This document shows positions 8,401 through 15,297 of a stretch of 48,639 bases of DNA, piece by piece. Source of the DNA: HGM04593 sp045636125 (GTDB lineage: Bacteria; Bacteroidota; Bacteroidia; Bacteroidales; Bacteroidaceae); the NCBI GenBank assembly GCA_045636125.1, contig JAZTWX010000019.1, forward strand, positions 1 through 48,639, written 5' to 3'. Numbering within the stretch: position 1 is the first letter of the stretch; each line of letters begins with the position of its first letter. The notes beneath the pieces are model-generated. The model saw only the letters and a list, made by a program, of their open reading frames with translations, was not told where the DNA came from and made no database searches. The translations under genes were made by a program, and so were the position numbers.

Positions 8401-10195
8401 GTTCAAGGATACAAAATCATTAAAGAATGTCGTAATTGGCGACGGTGTAGAGAAAATTGAGAGTAGTGCTTTTGCAAACTGTACAGGATTGAAGAGCCTT
8501 ACAATCGGTAATGGTTTGAAAATAAACAAGACTCCTACAAGTGTAATTGCGGCAAATGCTTTCAACAACTGCCCGAACTTGTCTGAAATTACATTCAACG
8601 GCGAGGAAATTGACGTTTGGTGCAAAGGCCTTACAACATTGAAGAGCGTAACTCTCTCTTCAAAAGTTGCAAAGATTGAAAAAGACGCTTTTGCCGGTTG
8701 TACATATCTTAAGAATGTATACATCGACGACATTATGACTTGGTGTAACATCGAATTCGGAACATACGCATCTTCTCCCTTGAGCAATTCAGCCGACCTT
8801 TATGTAAACGGCGAGTTGCTGGAGGAACTCATTATCCCCGATGGCGTTACAGTAGTCAAGGAGAATATCTTCCGTGGTTGTAACAGTATCAAGAGCGTTA
8901 AATTCCCCGAGGGTGTTACCGAAATTGCCGACTACGCATTCCTCAATGCATCTTCAATTGAGAACATTGAGTTCTCAACTACAATTGAGAGCATTGGTGC
9001 CTATGCTTTCTACAATTGTAACAAGTTGCCCGCAGTTGTTCTTCCCGCAGCAGTTACCTCTTTGAGTGACTACACATTCTCAAAATGTAGCAGTTTGCAG
9101 AGCATTGAGTTTAGTGAGAATATCGAGAATATCGGTTATGGCGCATTTGCCGAGTGTGCAGGACTTACAACAATTTCAATCCCCAACTCAATTACAAACA
9201 TTGAGGGTAGCGCATTCGAGGATTGTGCAGCATTGGAGAGCGTGAAATTGGGCACAGGTATAAGCGAGCTTTCTAACTCTATTTTTGCAGGTTGCTCTTC
9301 ATTGAAGAATATTGAGTTTGCTGCTGACATCACAAACATTGCGGGTGCAGCGTTTGCAGGCTGTGAGGCTCTCACCGAGTTTACATTGCCCGAAAGCCTT
9401 GTTGCTCTTGGCGATGGTGCCTTTATGGGTTGTACAGGCTTGACAGAGATTGTTATCCCTGCTGGTGTTTCAAAAATCGCCGACCAGACTTTCGCCGACT
9501 GCGAGAACTTGAGAAGCGTTACAATCCCTGCATCGGTTGACAGCATCTGCGACTGGGCATTCGACAACTGCGACTCTTTGAAGGCTGTAAAGGTTTCAGA
9601 CGTTTCGGCTTGGGCCCAGACATATTTTGGTTACAACGCAAACCCCTTGATTGTTGCAGGTGACCTCTATGAGAACGACGAACTTGTTACCGAACTCTCT
9701 TTCAACGACGATGTAACTGCTATCAGCGCTTACGCGTTCAAGGGTTGCAAAAACATTACAAGCGTTGAAATTGGCGAGAATGTAGAGACTATCGGCAAAG
9801 AGGCTTTCTATGGTTGCGAGGATCTCTTGACTGTGAAAATACCTATGTCGGTTAAGGCAATCGGTTACACTGCATTCTATGACTGCCCCAACATCACATC
9901 TGTTTACTCTGAGTTCGGTGGTGTTCCCGCAGCAATGAATACAAACTACACATTCAGCAGCAACGTGTACGACATTGCAACACTCTTTGTGCCCGCAGGC
10001 AAGAAGCTTAATTTTGAATCTGCTACAGGTTGGTTGCACTTCAAGAATATTGCCGAGGATGGTACTCTTACAGGTATCAAGGACATTGTTACCGCCGGTG
10101 AGGATGGTGTTTACTACAACTTGCTTGGTATCCCCGTTGAGAATCCTACAAAGGGTGTATATATCTTGAACGGTCAGGCTGTTATGGTAGAATAA
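5447..10195 (+). CDS. Giant BspA-like leucine-rich-repeat surface protein
   Basis: Predicted secreted repeat protein of 1582 residues. The family (LRR_5, BspA type) is linked to adhesion to host or bacterial surfaces; the ligand here is unknown. The start at 5447 gives a signal peptide (charged MKNC, hydrophobic core, cleavage near VYA); an in-frame ATG 10 codons earlier would spoil it. The rest is two alternating units: the classic repeat with AF..C..L..V.IP, and a module built on an AW..I.F core, an NPL-type turn and a LYLNGE-like strand. I count about ten of the second type, at fairly regular spacing. The last ~40 residues (YYNLLGIPV, KGVYILNGQ) resemble C-terminal tails of secreted Bacteroidales proteins. 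It stands alone with its own promoter and terminator. Repeats differ in sequence, so the array is old. Confidence 0.88.
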   Translation: MKNCFFKLFFVVMLLLNVSMVYAVKFEINGIKYNTTTSSACEVIANDATLYSGDVVIPETVTYNKKNYSVTAIAADAFAGCKELKSLTIPSTVVKIGASAFSDCTGLSSVNVASVDAWLAIEFVDMNSTPVSNNGVTVYVNGEIISEVAIPAGATELKNFVFYGWSQLTEVSIPEGVTSIGQLSLSYTSIEEFTAPSTLTTIGAQAFAVCTSLKTVTITPSVKTVGGGAFMQCKSLEKVNISDLEAWMNIDFPGSDANPLKIAKNIYLNGEELLSIDVPKNISVIKKNLFYNSKITSVTLHSGITKIEEDAFGMCGNLAVINVPSIESWLAIDFGSASANPFNTADKSVALYVDGKKQENLEIPAGTTAIKQFAFVKSIYNKVEIPASLKQIGKNAFQNAQVGGVYISDLDAWCSITFTQDEKSNPMSLSGLLYLNGELLENVEITSSKISDYAFVQSKMRSVKVPNTVTSIGKDAFKKCDSLRVIEIDMTTVPNSFAGLGAVAEVTLGENVKTVAGGAFKGCNKLVKLDMPASAITVENDAFYGCSNLETVNVPSFEAWLGYTFKNAAANPVTFAGKISCEGEEEITELDLTGLTEIKPYAFSGFAGLTSVIIPETVETIGASAFDKCDSIKAVKISNLSSWAKIAFANETANPLSIAKKLYLNGELVEGAIEIPADVTEVGAYAFFNCDDITSVSVPASVTKIGASAFMGCDSVKSVGIADVNQWASIAFADKAANPLNVAKVLTLNSDTVKDVTIDAAAVSDFAFVNSSTLKSVVLTDAVNKIGNSAFENCEALESVVIPSSVTQLSDNSFKNTKIKSLSIDCATVKAWFKNSNVEGLVIGDNVTTIEENAFNNCLKLQSVSIGSKIKTIGIDAFKDCVSLTTLNINDVAAWCSVDISNGKQNGEKGNPMFYATELCINGEPATEVVIPNTVTEIKNYVFYGLPVETLVIPSSITKINDKSFFKCENLQNLTLDIALPVKSWFKDTKSLKNVVIGDGVEKIESSAFANCTGLKSLTIGNGLKINKTPTSVIAANAFNNCPNLSEITFNGEEIDVWCKGLTTLKSVTLSSKVAKIEKDAFAGCTYLKNVYIDDIMTWCNIEFGTYASSPLSNSADLYVNGELLEELIIPDGVTVVKENIFRGCNSIKSVKFPEGVTEIADYAFLNASSIENIEFSTTIESIGAYAFYNCNKLPAVVLPAAVTSLSDYTFSKCSSLQSIEFSENIENIGYGAFAECAGLTTISIPNSITNIEGSAFEDCAALESVKLGTGISELSNSIFAGCSSLKNIEFAADITNIAGAAFAGCEALTEFTLPESLVALGDGAFMGCTGLTEIVIPAGVSKIADQTFADCENLRSVTIPASVDSICDWAFDNCDSLKAVKVSDVSAWAQTYFGYNANPLIVAGDLYENDELVTELSFNDDVTAISAYAFKGCKNITSVEIGENVETIGKEAFYGCEDLLTVKIPMSVKAIGYTAFYDCPNITSVYSEFGGVPAAMNTNYTFSSNVYDIATLFVPAGKKLNFESATGWLHFKNIAEDGTLTGIKDIVTAGEDGVYYNLLGIPVENPTKGVYILNGQAVMVE

Positions 10196-10220
10196 TCCAA
10201 TAACACAACGCAATACAGGG

Positions 10221-10250
10221 AACGGGAGCAGTTTTGCTCCCGTTTCTGTT
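10221..10250 (+). terminator. Terminator of the BspA-like gene
   Basis: AACGGGAGC at 10221-10229 pairs perfectly with 10236-10244 around a 6-nt loop, and is followed by a T-rich stretch. It lies 25 bp after the stop codon. Confidence 0.85.
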
Positions 10251-10313
10251 TATTATTATACCACCCGATAATAATATTGCCCTGTGGTTGAGCGTTATCC
10301 CATTTTTTTTGAT

Positions 10314-10321
10314 TAATTTCG
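10314..10321 (+). promoter_or_regulatory. Possible aspS -7 element
   Basis: TAATTTCG has one mismatch to TAnnTTTG and lies 37 bp before the aspS ATG. No clear -33 TTTG is found at the right distance, so this is weak. Confidence 0.3.
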
Positions 10322-10357
10322 CAGAATAAAACGTACAAACAATTAAACAATATAAAT

Positions 10358-12121
10358 ATGTTCAGAACAAAGACTTGTGGCGAGCTGCGTTTGCAGGATG
10401 TTGGTAAGAGTGTTACCCTCAGCGGCTGGGTGCAGCGTGCCCGCAAAATGGGTGGTATGACATTTGTGGATATTCGTGACCGTTACGGTATTACACAGCT
10501 TGTTTTCAGCGAGGATACTAATGCCGAACTTTGCGAAAAGGCTTCACACCTCGGCCGCGAATATGTTATTCAGGCAACAGGTGAGGTGCGTGAGCGTCAG
10601 AGCAAGAATGCCAATATTCCCACCGGTGATATTGAGATTATAGTAAGCGAGCTTAATATATTGAATGAGGCAGCTACGCCCCCTTTCACAATTGAGAACA
10701 ACACCGACGGTGGCGACGATATACGTATGAAATACCGTTATCTCGACCTTCGTCGTGAGGCTGTGCGCAGCAACCTTGAATTGCGCCATAAAATGACAAT
10801 GGAGGTTCGCCGTTACCTCGACTCAATGAATTTCATTGAGGTGGAGACTCCTATGCTCATTGCTTCTACACCCGAGGGCGCCCGCGACTTTGTTGTGCCT
10901 TCTCGTATGAACCCCGGGCAGTTCTATGCATTGCCCCAGAGCCCTCAGCTCTTCAAGCAGTTGCTTATGGTGTCGGGATTCGACCGTTATTTCCAGATTG
11001 TAAAATGTTTCCGCGACGAGGATTTGCGTGCCGACCGTCAGCCCGAGTTTACACAGATTGACTGTGAAATGAGCTTTGTGGAGCAGGAGGACGTGATTTC
11101 ACTCTTCGAGGGTATGGCAAAGCACCTTTTCAAAACAATCCGTGGCGTGGAGCTTACCGAGGCTTTCCCCCGTATCACCTGGCACGATGCCATGAAATAT
11201 TATGGTAGCGACAAGCCCGACACACGTTTCGATATGAAGTTCGTGGAACTTATGGACATTATGAAAGGCCACGGCTTTGGAGTGTTCGATGCGGCCGAGT
11301 ATATTGGCGGTATCTGCGCAAAGGGTGCTGCAACTTACACCCGCAAGCAGCTCGACGCCTTGACCGACTTTGTACGCCGTCCTCAGATTGGTGCAAAAGG
11401 TATGGTTTATGCCCGTGTAGAGGCCGACGGCACTGTAAAATCGAGTGTCGACAAGTTCTACTCGCAGGAGGTCCTACAGCAGATGAAGGCAGCCTTTGCT
11501 GCCGAGCCCGGCGACCTTATCCTCATCCTCAGCGGCGACGACACAATGAAAACACGCAAGCAGCTTTGCGAGCTCCGTCTCGAGGTTGCGCAGCAGCTTG
11601 GCTTGCGCGACAAGAACAAGTTCTCTTGCTTGTGGGTAGTAGACTTCCCCCTGTTCGAATACAGCGAGGAGGAGGGCCGTTATATGGCAATGCACCATCC
11701 CTTTACATCGCCCAAGCCCGAGGATGTTCCTTTGCTCGACACTGATATGGGTGCTGTACGTGCCAACGCATACGATATGGTTATCAATGGTGTTGAAGTG
11801 GGCGGTGGTTCTATCCGTATCTACGACAGCGAGTTGCAGAACAAGATGTTTGCATTGCTCGGCTTCACCCCCGAGCGCGCGCAGCAGCAGTTTGGTTGGT
11901 TGCTCGACGCATTCAAGTATGGTGCGCCTCCTCACGGTGGTCTTGCTTATGGTCTCGACCGTTGGGTGAGCCTCTTTGCCGGTCTCGACTCTATCCGCGA
12001 CTGCATCGCGTTCCCCAAGAACAACTCAGGCCGCGATACAATGATCGATGCTCCCTCGGTGCTCGACCCCGCACAGCTCGACGAACTCCAGATTGCTCTC
12101 GACTTAAAAGAGAACAAGTAA
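10358..12121 (+). CDS. aspS: Aspartate--tRNA ligase
   Basis: Class IIb aminoacyl-tRNA synthetase that charges tRNA-Asp. The 587-residue product has the N-terminal OB-fold anticodon-binding domain (about 1-110), the catalytic core with class II motif 2 (FRDEDLRADRQPEFTQ region), the bacterial GAD insertion (about 290-410), and motif 3 GGLAYGLDRW near the C-terminus. Length fits bacterial AspRS. Catalytic residues look intact. Whether it is discriminating (Asp only) or also charges Asn cannot be settled by eye. Its TAA stop shares one base with the ATG of the next small gene, so the two are translationally coupled. Confidence 0.97.
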   Translation: MFRTKTCGELRLQDVGKSVTLSGWVQRARKMGGMTFVDIRDRYGITQLVFSEDTNAELCEKASHLGREYVIQATGEVRERQSKNANIPTGDIEIIVSELNILNEAATPPFTIENNTDGGDDIRMKYRYLDLRREAVRSNLELRHKMTMEVRRYLDSMNFIEVETPMLIASTPEGARDFVVPSRMNPGQFYALPQSPQLFKQLLMVSGFDRYFQIVKCFRDEDLRADRQPEFTQIDCEMSFVEQEDVISLFEGMAKHLFKTIRGVELTEAFPRITWHDAMKYYGSDKPDTRFDMKFVELMDIMKGHGFGVFDAAEYIGGICAKGAATYTRKQLDALTDFVRRPQIGAKGMVYARVEADGTVKSSVDKFYSQEVLQQMKAAFAAEPGDLILILSGDDTMKTRKQLCELRLEVAQQLGLRDKNKFSCLWVVDFPLFEYSEEEGRYMAMHHPFTSPKPEDVPLLDTDMGAVRANAYDMVINGVEVGGGSIRIYDSELQNKMFALLGFTPERAQQQFGWLLDAFKYGAPPHGGLAYGLDRWVSLFAGLDSIRDCIAFPKNNSGRDTMIDAPSVLDPAQLDELQIALDLKENK

Positions 12122-12279
12122 TGGCAAAGAAGAGTGAAGCGCGCATTGCAAAGGAGCGCAAGCGCAAAGAGGCCAAGCGTCGCAGTAAAATGCTGAAACA
12201 GGCTGCTGTTATTGTGTTGGTGGCAACACTTGTAATTATGTTGGTTTTTGCCTTTGCTGCAACACCAAAAGCTATGTGA
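12121..12279 (+). CDS. Small single-pass membrane protein coupled to aspS
   Basis: A 52-residue product whose ATG overlaps the aspS stop codon by one base (TAATG). Residues 1-26 are strongly basic (MAKKSEARIAKERKRKEAKR) and predicted helical; residues 27-47 are one hydrophobic segment (AAVIVLVATLVIMLVFAFAA); five residues follow. The start is fixed by the overlap and by an immediate, sensible charge pattern. I do not recognise a family. By the positive-inside rule the basic end should be cytoplasmic, where it could touch RNA or ribosomes, but this is inference. It is short enough to be missed by gene callers. Confidence 0.7.
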   Translation: MAKKSEARIAKERKRKEAKRRSKMLKQAAVIVLVATLVIMLVFAFAATPKAM

Positions 12280-12343
12280 TAGATTCTATACAAAAAATAA
12301 TAAAAATCAAGAGGGTGACCCAAAAGTCATTTTGCAAAGAGAA

Positions 12344-12377
12344 CAAACCCTGCCAGAGCGCATTCTGACAGGGTTTG
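12344..12377. terminator. Bidirectional terminator between aspS operon and peptidase gene
   Basis: 14-bp arms (12344-12357 and 12364-12377) with one mismatch and a 6-nt loop lie between two convergent genes. It would serve both the aspS/small-gene transcript and the S9 peptidase transcript. Confidence 0.7.
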
Positions 12378-12437
12378 CTTGTTCTTAAACGGGGCTTTTG
12401 AGCCAACCCCTTGATTTTGTCGTGTCTGCCGCGTGCG

Positions 12438-14645
12438 TTATTTCTTCAAATTCTCGATGAAGAATTTTGCAATGCGGCTAAAGAGGTGGAAGCGTGTGTT
12501 GCCACCGTGGTAAATGCTGTGGTTGCTGTCGGCATATATTGCCATCTCAAACTCCTTGCCGGCCTGTGTGAGCTCGTGGCTGTAACGCACCATATTGCGC
12601 AAGTGAACATTGTCGTCGGCTGTGCCGTGAATGAGCAACAGGTGTCCGTTGAGCTTGGCGGCGTTCACAACAGCCGAGCCGTTGTCATAGCCCTCCTTGT
12701 TCTCTTTGGGTGTGCGCATATAACGCTCGGTGTACACGGTGTCGTAGAAACGCCAGTCGGTGGGAGCTGCAACAGCTACTCCTGCTTTGAACACTGCTTC
12801 GCTCTGGCTCATAGACATAATGGTGTTGTAGCCACCGAAGCTCCATCCCCAAATTCCAATGTTATCCTTGTCGACATAGGGCAGTGAGCCGAGGTATTTT
12901 GCAGCCTCCACCTGGTCGTGGGGCTCGTATTTTCCAATCTGCAGGTATGTGCATTTGCCGAACTTTGTACCGCGTCCGCCTGTACCGCGTCCGTCTACAC
13001 ACACCATAATGAAGCCTTCGCTTGCCATATAGCTCTCGAACATTGCGTTGCCGTAGTTACCGATGTACCAGCTGTCGTTCACCTGTTGCGAGTATGGGCC
13101 GCTGTACTGGAACATTACAACGGGGTATTGCTTTGTGGCGTCGAAATCGGTGGGTTTAATCATCCAGCCGTTGAGTTGTGTGCCGTCGGTTGTGGTAAAG
13201 CTGAAAAACTCTTTCGTGGGCATATCGAATTTTGTGAGTTTCTCCTGGAGTGAACTGTTTTCTACAAGAGTTTTTATCTCCTTGCCACTGTTGCTGTTGG
13301 TTGTTACAATGTGCGGCGTGTTGATGTTGGAGAATGTATTGATGTAGTATTTGAGTGTTGAACTGAACACTGCGCTGTTGGTTCCCTCTTTGGTGGTGAG
13401 GCGTGTCTTCTTGCCCTTAGCGTTCACTTTGTAGATGTTGTCGCGCAAGGGGCTGCCCTCGTTGCTCAGGTAGTAGAATTCGTTTTTCTTGCGGTCCCAG
13501 CCGTAGAATTTCTTCACTTCATAGTCACCTGTGGTGATGGGGCGCACAAGCTCTCCGCCTGTGGTGTAGAGGTAGAGGTGGTTGTAGCCGCTACGCTCAC
13601 TATGGAATACAAAGTGGCCGTCGAAGAATTCTATGCCGGCGTAGGCCTGCTCGTTTATGTAGGTGTCGCTCTCTTCGCGCAGAATGCGTTTGCTTGTGCC
13701 CGAAAGGGGGTTCACTGCAAAAATATCCATCACACTCTGGTGGCGGTTAAGGGTGATTACTGCAAGTGTGTTACCCTCTTTGGTGAATTTGATGCGCGGA
13801 ATATAGCCCTCCTCGGCGAGGGGTACATCGAGCTGGCGGGTTACGCGGCTCTTTATTTCAAATGAATGTACCGATAATTTTGAGTTTGCAGCTCCTGCTA
13901 CAGGGTATTTGAAGCTGTAAGGTGCACAGTAGGGCTCCATTGCTACGTTGGGGCGGCCTGTGGGGAGGTACATAGGCATATCGTACATCATAACGTCGCT
14001 CTCGTCGTATTTTATGTAGGCGAGCACTTTGCTGTCGGCGCTGAAGTCGTAAGAGCAGTTGGTAACAAACTCCTCTTCGTTCACCCAGTCGGGTATTCCG
14101 TTTATTATGCGGCCGGGGGCTCCGTCGGTGGTTATCTGCGATTCGCTGTTGTCGAAAAGGAGTTTTACAAGGAAGATGTTGTTGTCGCGCACAAAGGCTA
14201 TCATTGTGCCGTCGGGCGAGAATTTGGGAACCTGCTGCGCTCCGTTCTCCGAAAGGGGAGTGGCCTTCTTGTTCTTGCGCGAGAAAATGTAGTGCTCGGC
14301 GGTGTAGGAGTTGCGGTAGATGCCGCGGGTGTTGGTCTGCAACAGGATGCGGCTCTCGTCGGGCGAGAACTGGTATCCGTCGATGCTCTTCTTGTCGAAA
14401 CCGCGGGTGTTGCTTGCGTCGAAGAGGGTGTCGACAATCTCTCCGTCCTTGAACGAGCCCATAAGAATCATTTTGCGGTCACTGCTCATTCGTGCAAAGT
14501 GTTCGCCGTCGGCCATGGGTTGAATGGCTGCATATGTCTGCGGCCAGTAACCGCTGAGCATTGCGTCTATGAGCTTGAATTTGTCGCCGGCTGTCATTGC
14601 CTGTGTGAAGGCAAGGGCGAGGATGAATGATAGAAAATGTTTCAT
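12438..14645 (-). CDS. Dipeptidyl-peptidase IV-type S9 serine peptidase
   Basis: Secreted or periplasmic prolyl exopeptidase that should release Xaa-Pro or similar dipeptides from peptides. The 735-residue product has a signal peptide (residues 1-19, ending near TAG), an N-terminal beta-propeller of the DPPIV type (about 40-470) with many TolB-like SPDGT/SPDES strands, then an alpha/beta-hydrolase domain. The nucleophile is Ser602 in GWSFGGY, the acid is in the ADDNVH motif near 677, and the His is near 709 (SNHS). All three look intact. Length matches Bacteroidales DPPIV. No cognate transporter is next to it. It is convergent with aspS and shares the hairpin at 12344-12377. Confidence 0.93.
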   Translation of the reverse strand: MKHFLSFILALAFTQAMTAGDKFKLIDAMLSGYWPQTYAAIQPMADGEHFARMSSDRKMILMGSFKDGEIVDTLFDASNTRGFDKKSIDGYQFSPDESRILLQTNTRGIYRNSYTAEHYIFSRKNKKATPLSENGAQQVPKFSPDGTMIAFVRDNNIFLVKLLFDNSESQITTDGAPGRIINGIPDWVNEEEFVTNCSYDFSADSKVLAYIKYDESDVMMYDMPMYLPTGRPNVAMEPYCAPYSFKYPVAGAANSKLSVHSFEIKSRVTRQLDVPLAEEGYIPRIKFTKEGNTLAVITLNRHQSVMDIFAVNPLSGTSKRILREESDTYINEQAYAGIEFFDGHFVFHSERSGYNHLYLYTTGGELVRPITTGDYEVKKFYGWDRKKNEFYYLSNEGSPLRDNIYKVNAKGKKTRLTTKEGTNSAVFSSTLKYYINTFSNINTPHIVTTNSNSGKEIKTLVENSSLQEKLTKFDMPTKEFFSFTTTDGTQLNGWMIKPTDFDATKQYPVVMFQYSGPYSQQVNDSWYIGNYGNAMFESYMASEGFIMVCVDGRGTGGRGTKFGKCTYLQIGKYEPHDQVEAAKYLGSLPYVDKDNIGIWGWSFGGYNTIMSMSQSEAVFKAGVAVAAPTDWRFYDTVYTERYMRTPKENKEGYDNGSAVVNAAKLNGHLLLIHGTADDNVHLRNMVRYSHELTQAGKEFEMAIYADSNHSIYHGGNTRFHLFSRIAKFFIENLKK

Positions 14646-14732
14646 TGTGTTTTGAATTGTTTCTTTGTGCGAAGATAGTGATTCTTTTTTATATATGGAA
14701 TATTATTCTGCCTGCATTAACAGCTCGTGGGC

Positions 14733-14764
14733 TTTTATTCTTTTGAGCATATTTTATACCTTTG
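14733..14764 (+). promoter_or_regulatory. crcB promoter
   Basis: TACCTTTG at 14757-14764 is an exact -7 match, with TTTT at 14733-14736 exactly 20 bp upstream. I looked for a fluoride riboswitch in the short (about 20 nt) leader and the rest of the gap and saw none. Confidence 0.55.
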
Positions 14765-14790
14765 TATAGATTTTTTAATTATTTGATATT

Positions 14791-15180
14791 ATGGCAATGA
14801 TAAAATATATGCTCATAGTGGGCGCGGGCAGCTTTGTGGGCGGTGCGTTAAGGTATCTCTTCTCCACTTTTGTGAGCAGCGCTGCCGGTGGCAACTTCCC
14901 GTGGGGCACGCTTGCGGTGAATGTTGCGGGGTGTTTCCTGTTTGGTGTCGTGTATGCGTTTTTTGCACGTTATAATATGTTGCAGGGTGGCTTTTATTTG
15001 TTGCTTGCAACGGGCGTGATGGGTGGTTTTACTACCTTTTCGGCCTTCTCGCACGAGGCGGTGCAGTTGTTCCAGAGTGGTGCGCTTGTGGCTTTTATTG
15101 CTTACGTGGCAATGAGCGTGCTGTGTGGTCTTCTGGCAGTGGCAGTGGGGTATAGCGTAGCCTCTTGGTTGGTGGGGTGA
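14791..15180 (+). CDS. crcB: Fluoride exporter CrcB (Fluc)
   Basis: Small dual-topology fluoride channel that lets toxic F- leave the cytoplasm. The 129-residue product has four hydrophobic segments and the family signatures: G.GSFVGGALRY near the start, WGTLAVNVAG in TM2, and GVMGGFTTFSAFSHE in TM3 carrying the Phe-box and the Thr/Ser track. A single gene is present, which implies a homodimer. The start at 14791 (ATG) is 26 nt after the promoter -7; a second ATG two codons later is also possible. No riboswitch or metabolic partner gene is visible. Confidence 0.93.
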   Translation: MAMIKYMLIVGAGSFVGGALRYLFSTFVSSAAGGNFPWGTLAVNVAGCFLFGVVYAFFARYNMLQGGFYLLLATGVMGGFTTFSAFSHEAVQLFQSGALVAFIAYVAMSVLCGLLAVAVGYSVASWLVG

Positions 15181-15221
15181 TTTTTTTTCTCAAAAAGATG
15201 TTCTTTTTTTGGGGAAATGTA

Positions 15222-15229
15222 TATCTTTG
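15222..15229 (+). promoter_or_regulatory. -7 element of the WG-repeat gene
   Basis: TATCTTTG is an exact TAnnTTTG match, about 68 bp before the ATG at 15298. A TTTG lies only 10 bp upstream; nothing convincing is at 19-21 bp. Confidence 0.4.
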
Positions 15230-15297
15230 AAAATCAATCGTTACAGCTTGCTCTTTTGCAAGGTTGTTTATAAACTGCGGAATTATATAAAAATCTT

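Noticed and set aside
14646..14790. Fluoride riboswitch in front of crcB
   Set aside because: No matching conserved core or pseudoknot could be seen, and the leader after the promoter is too short.
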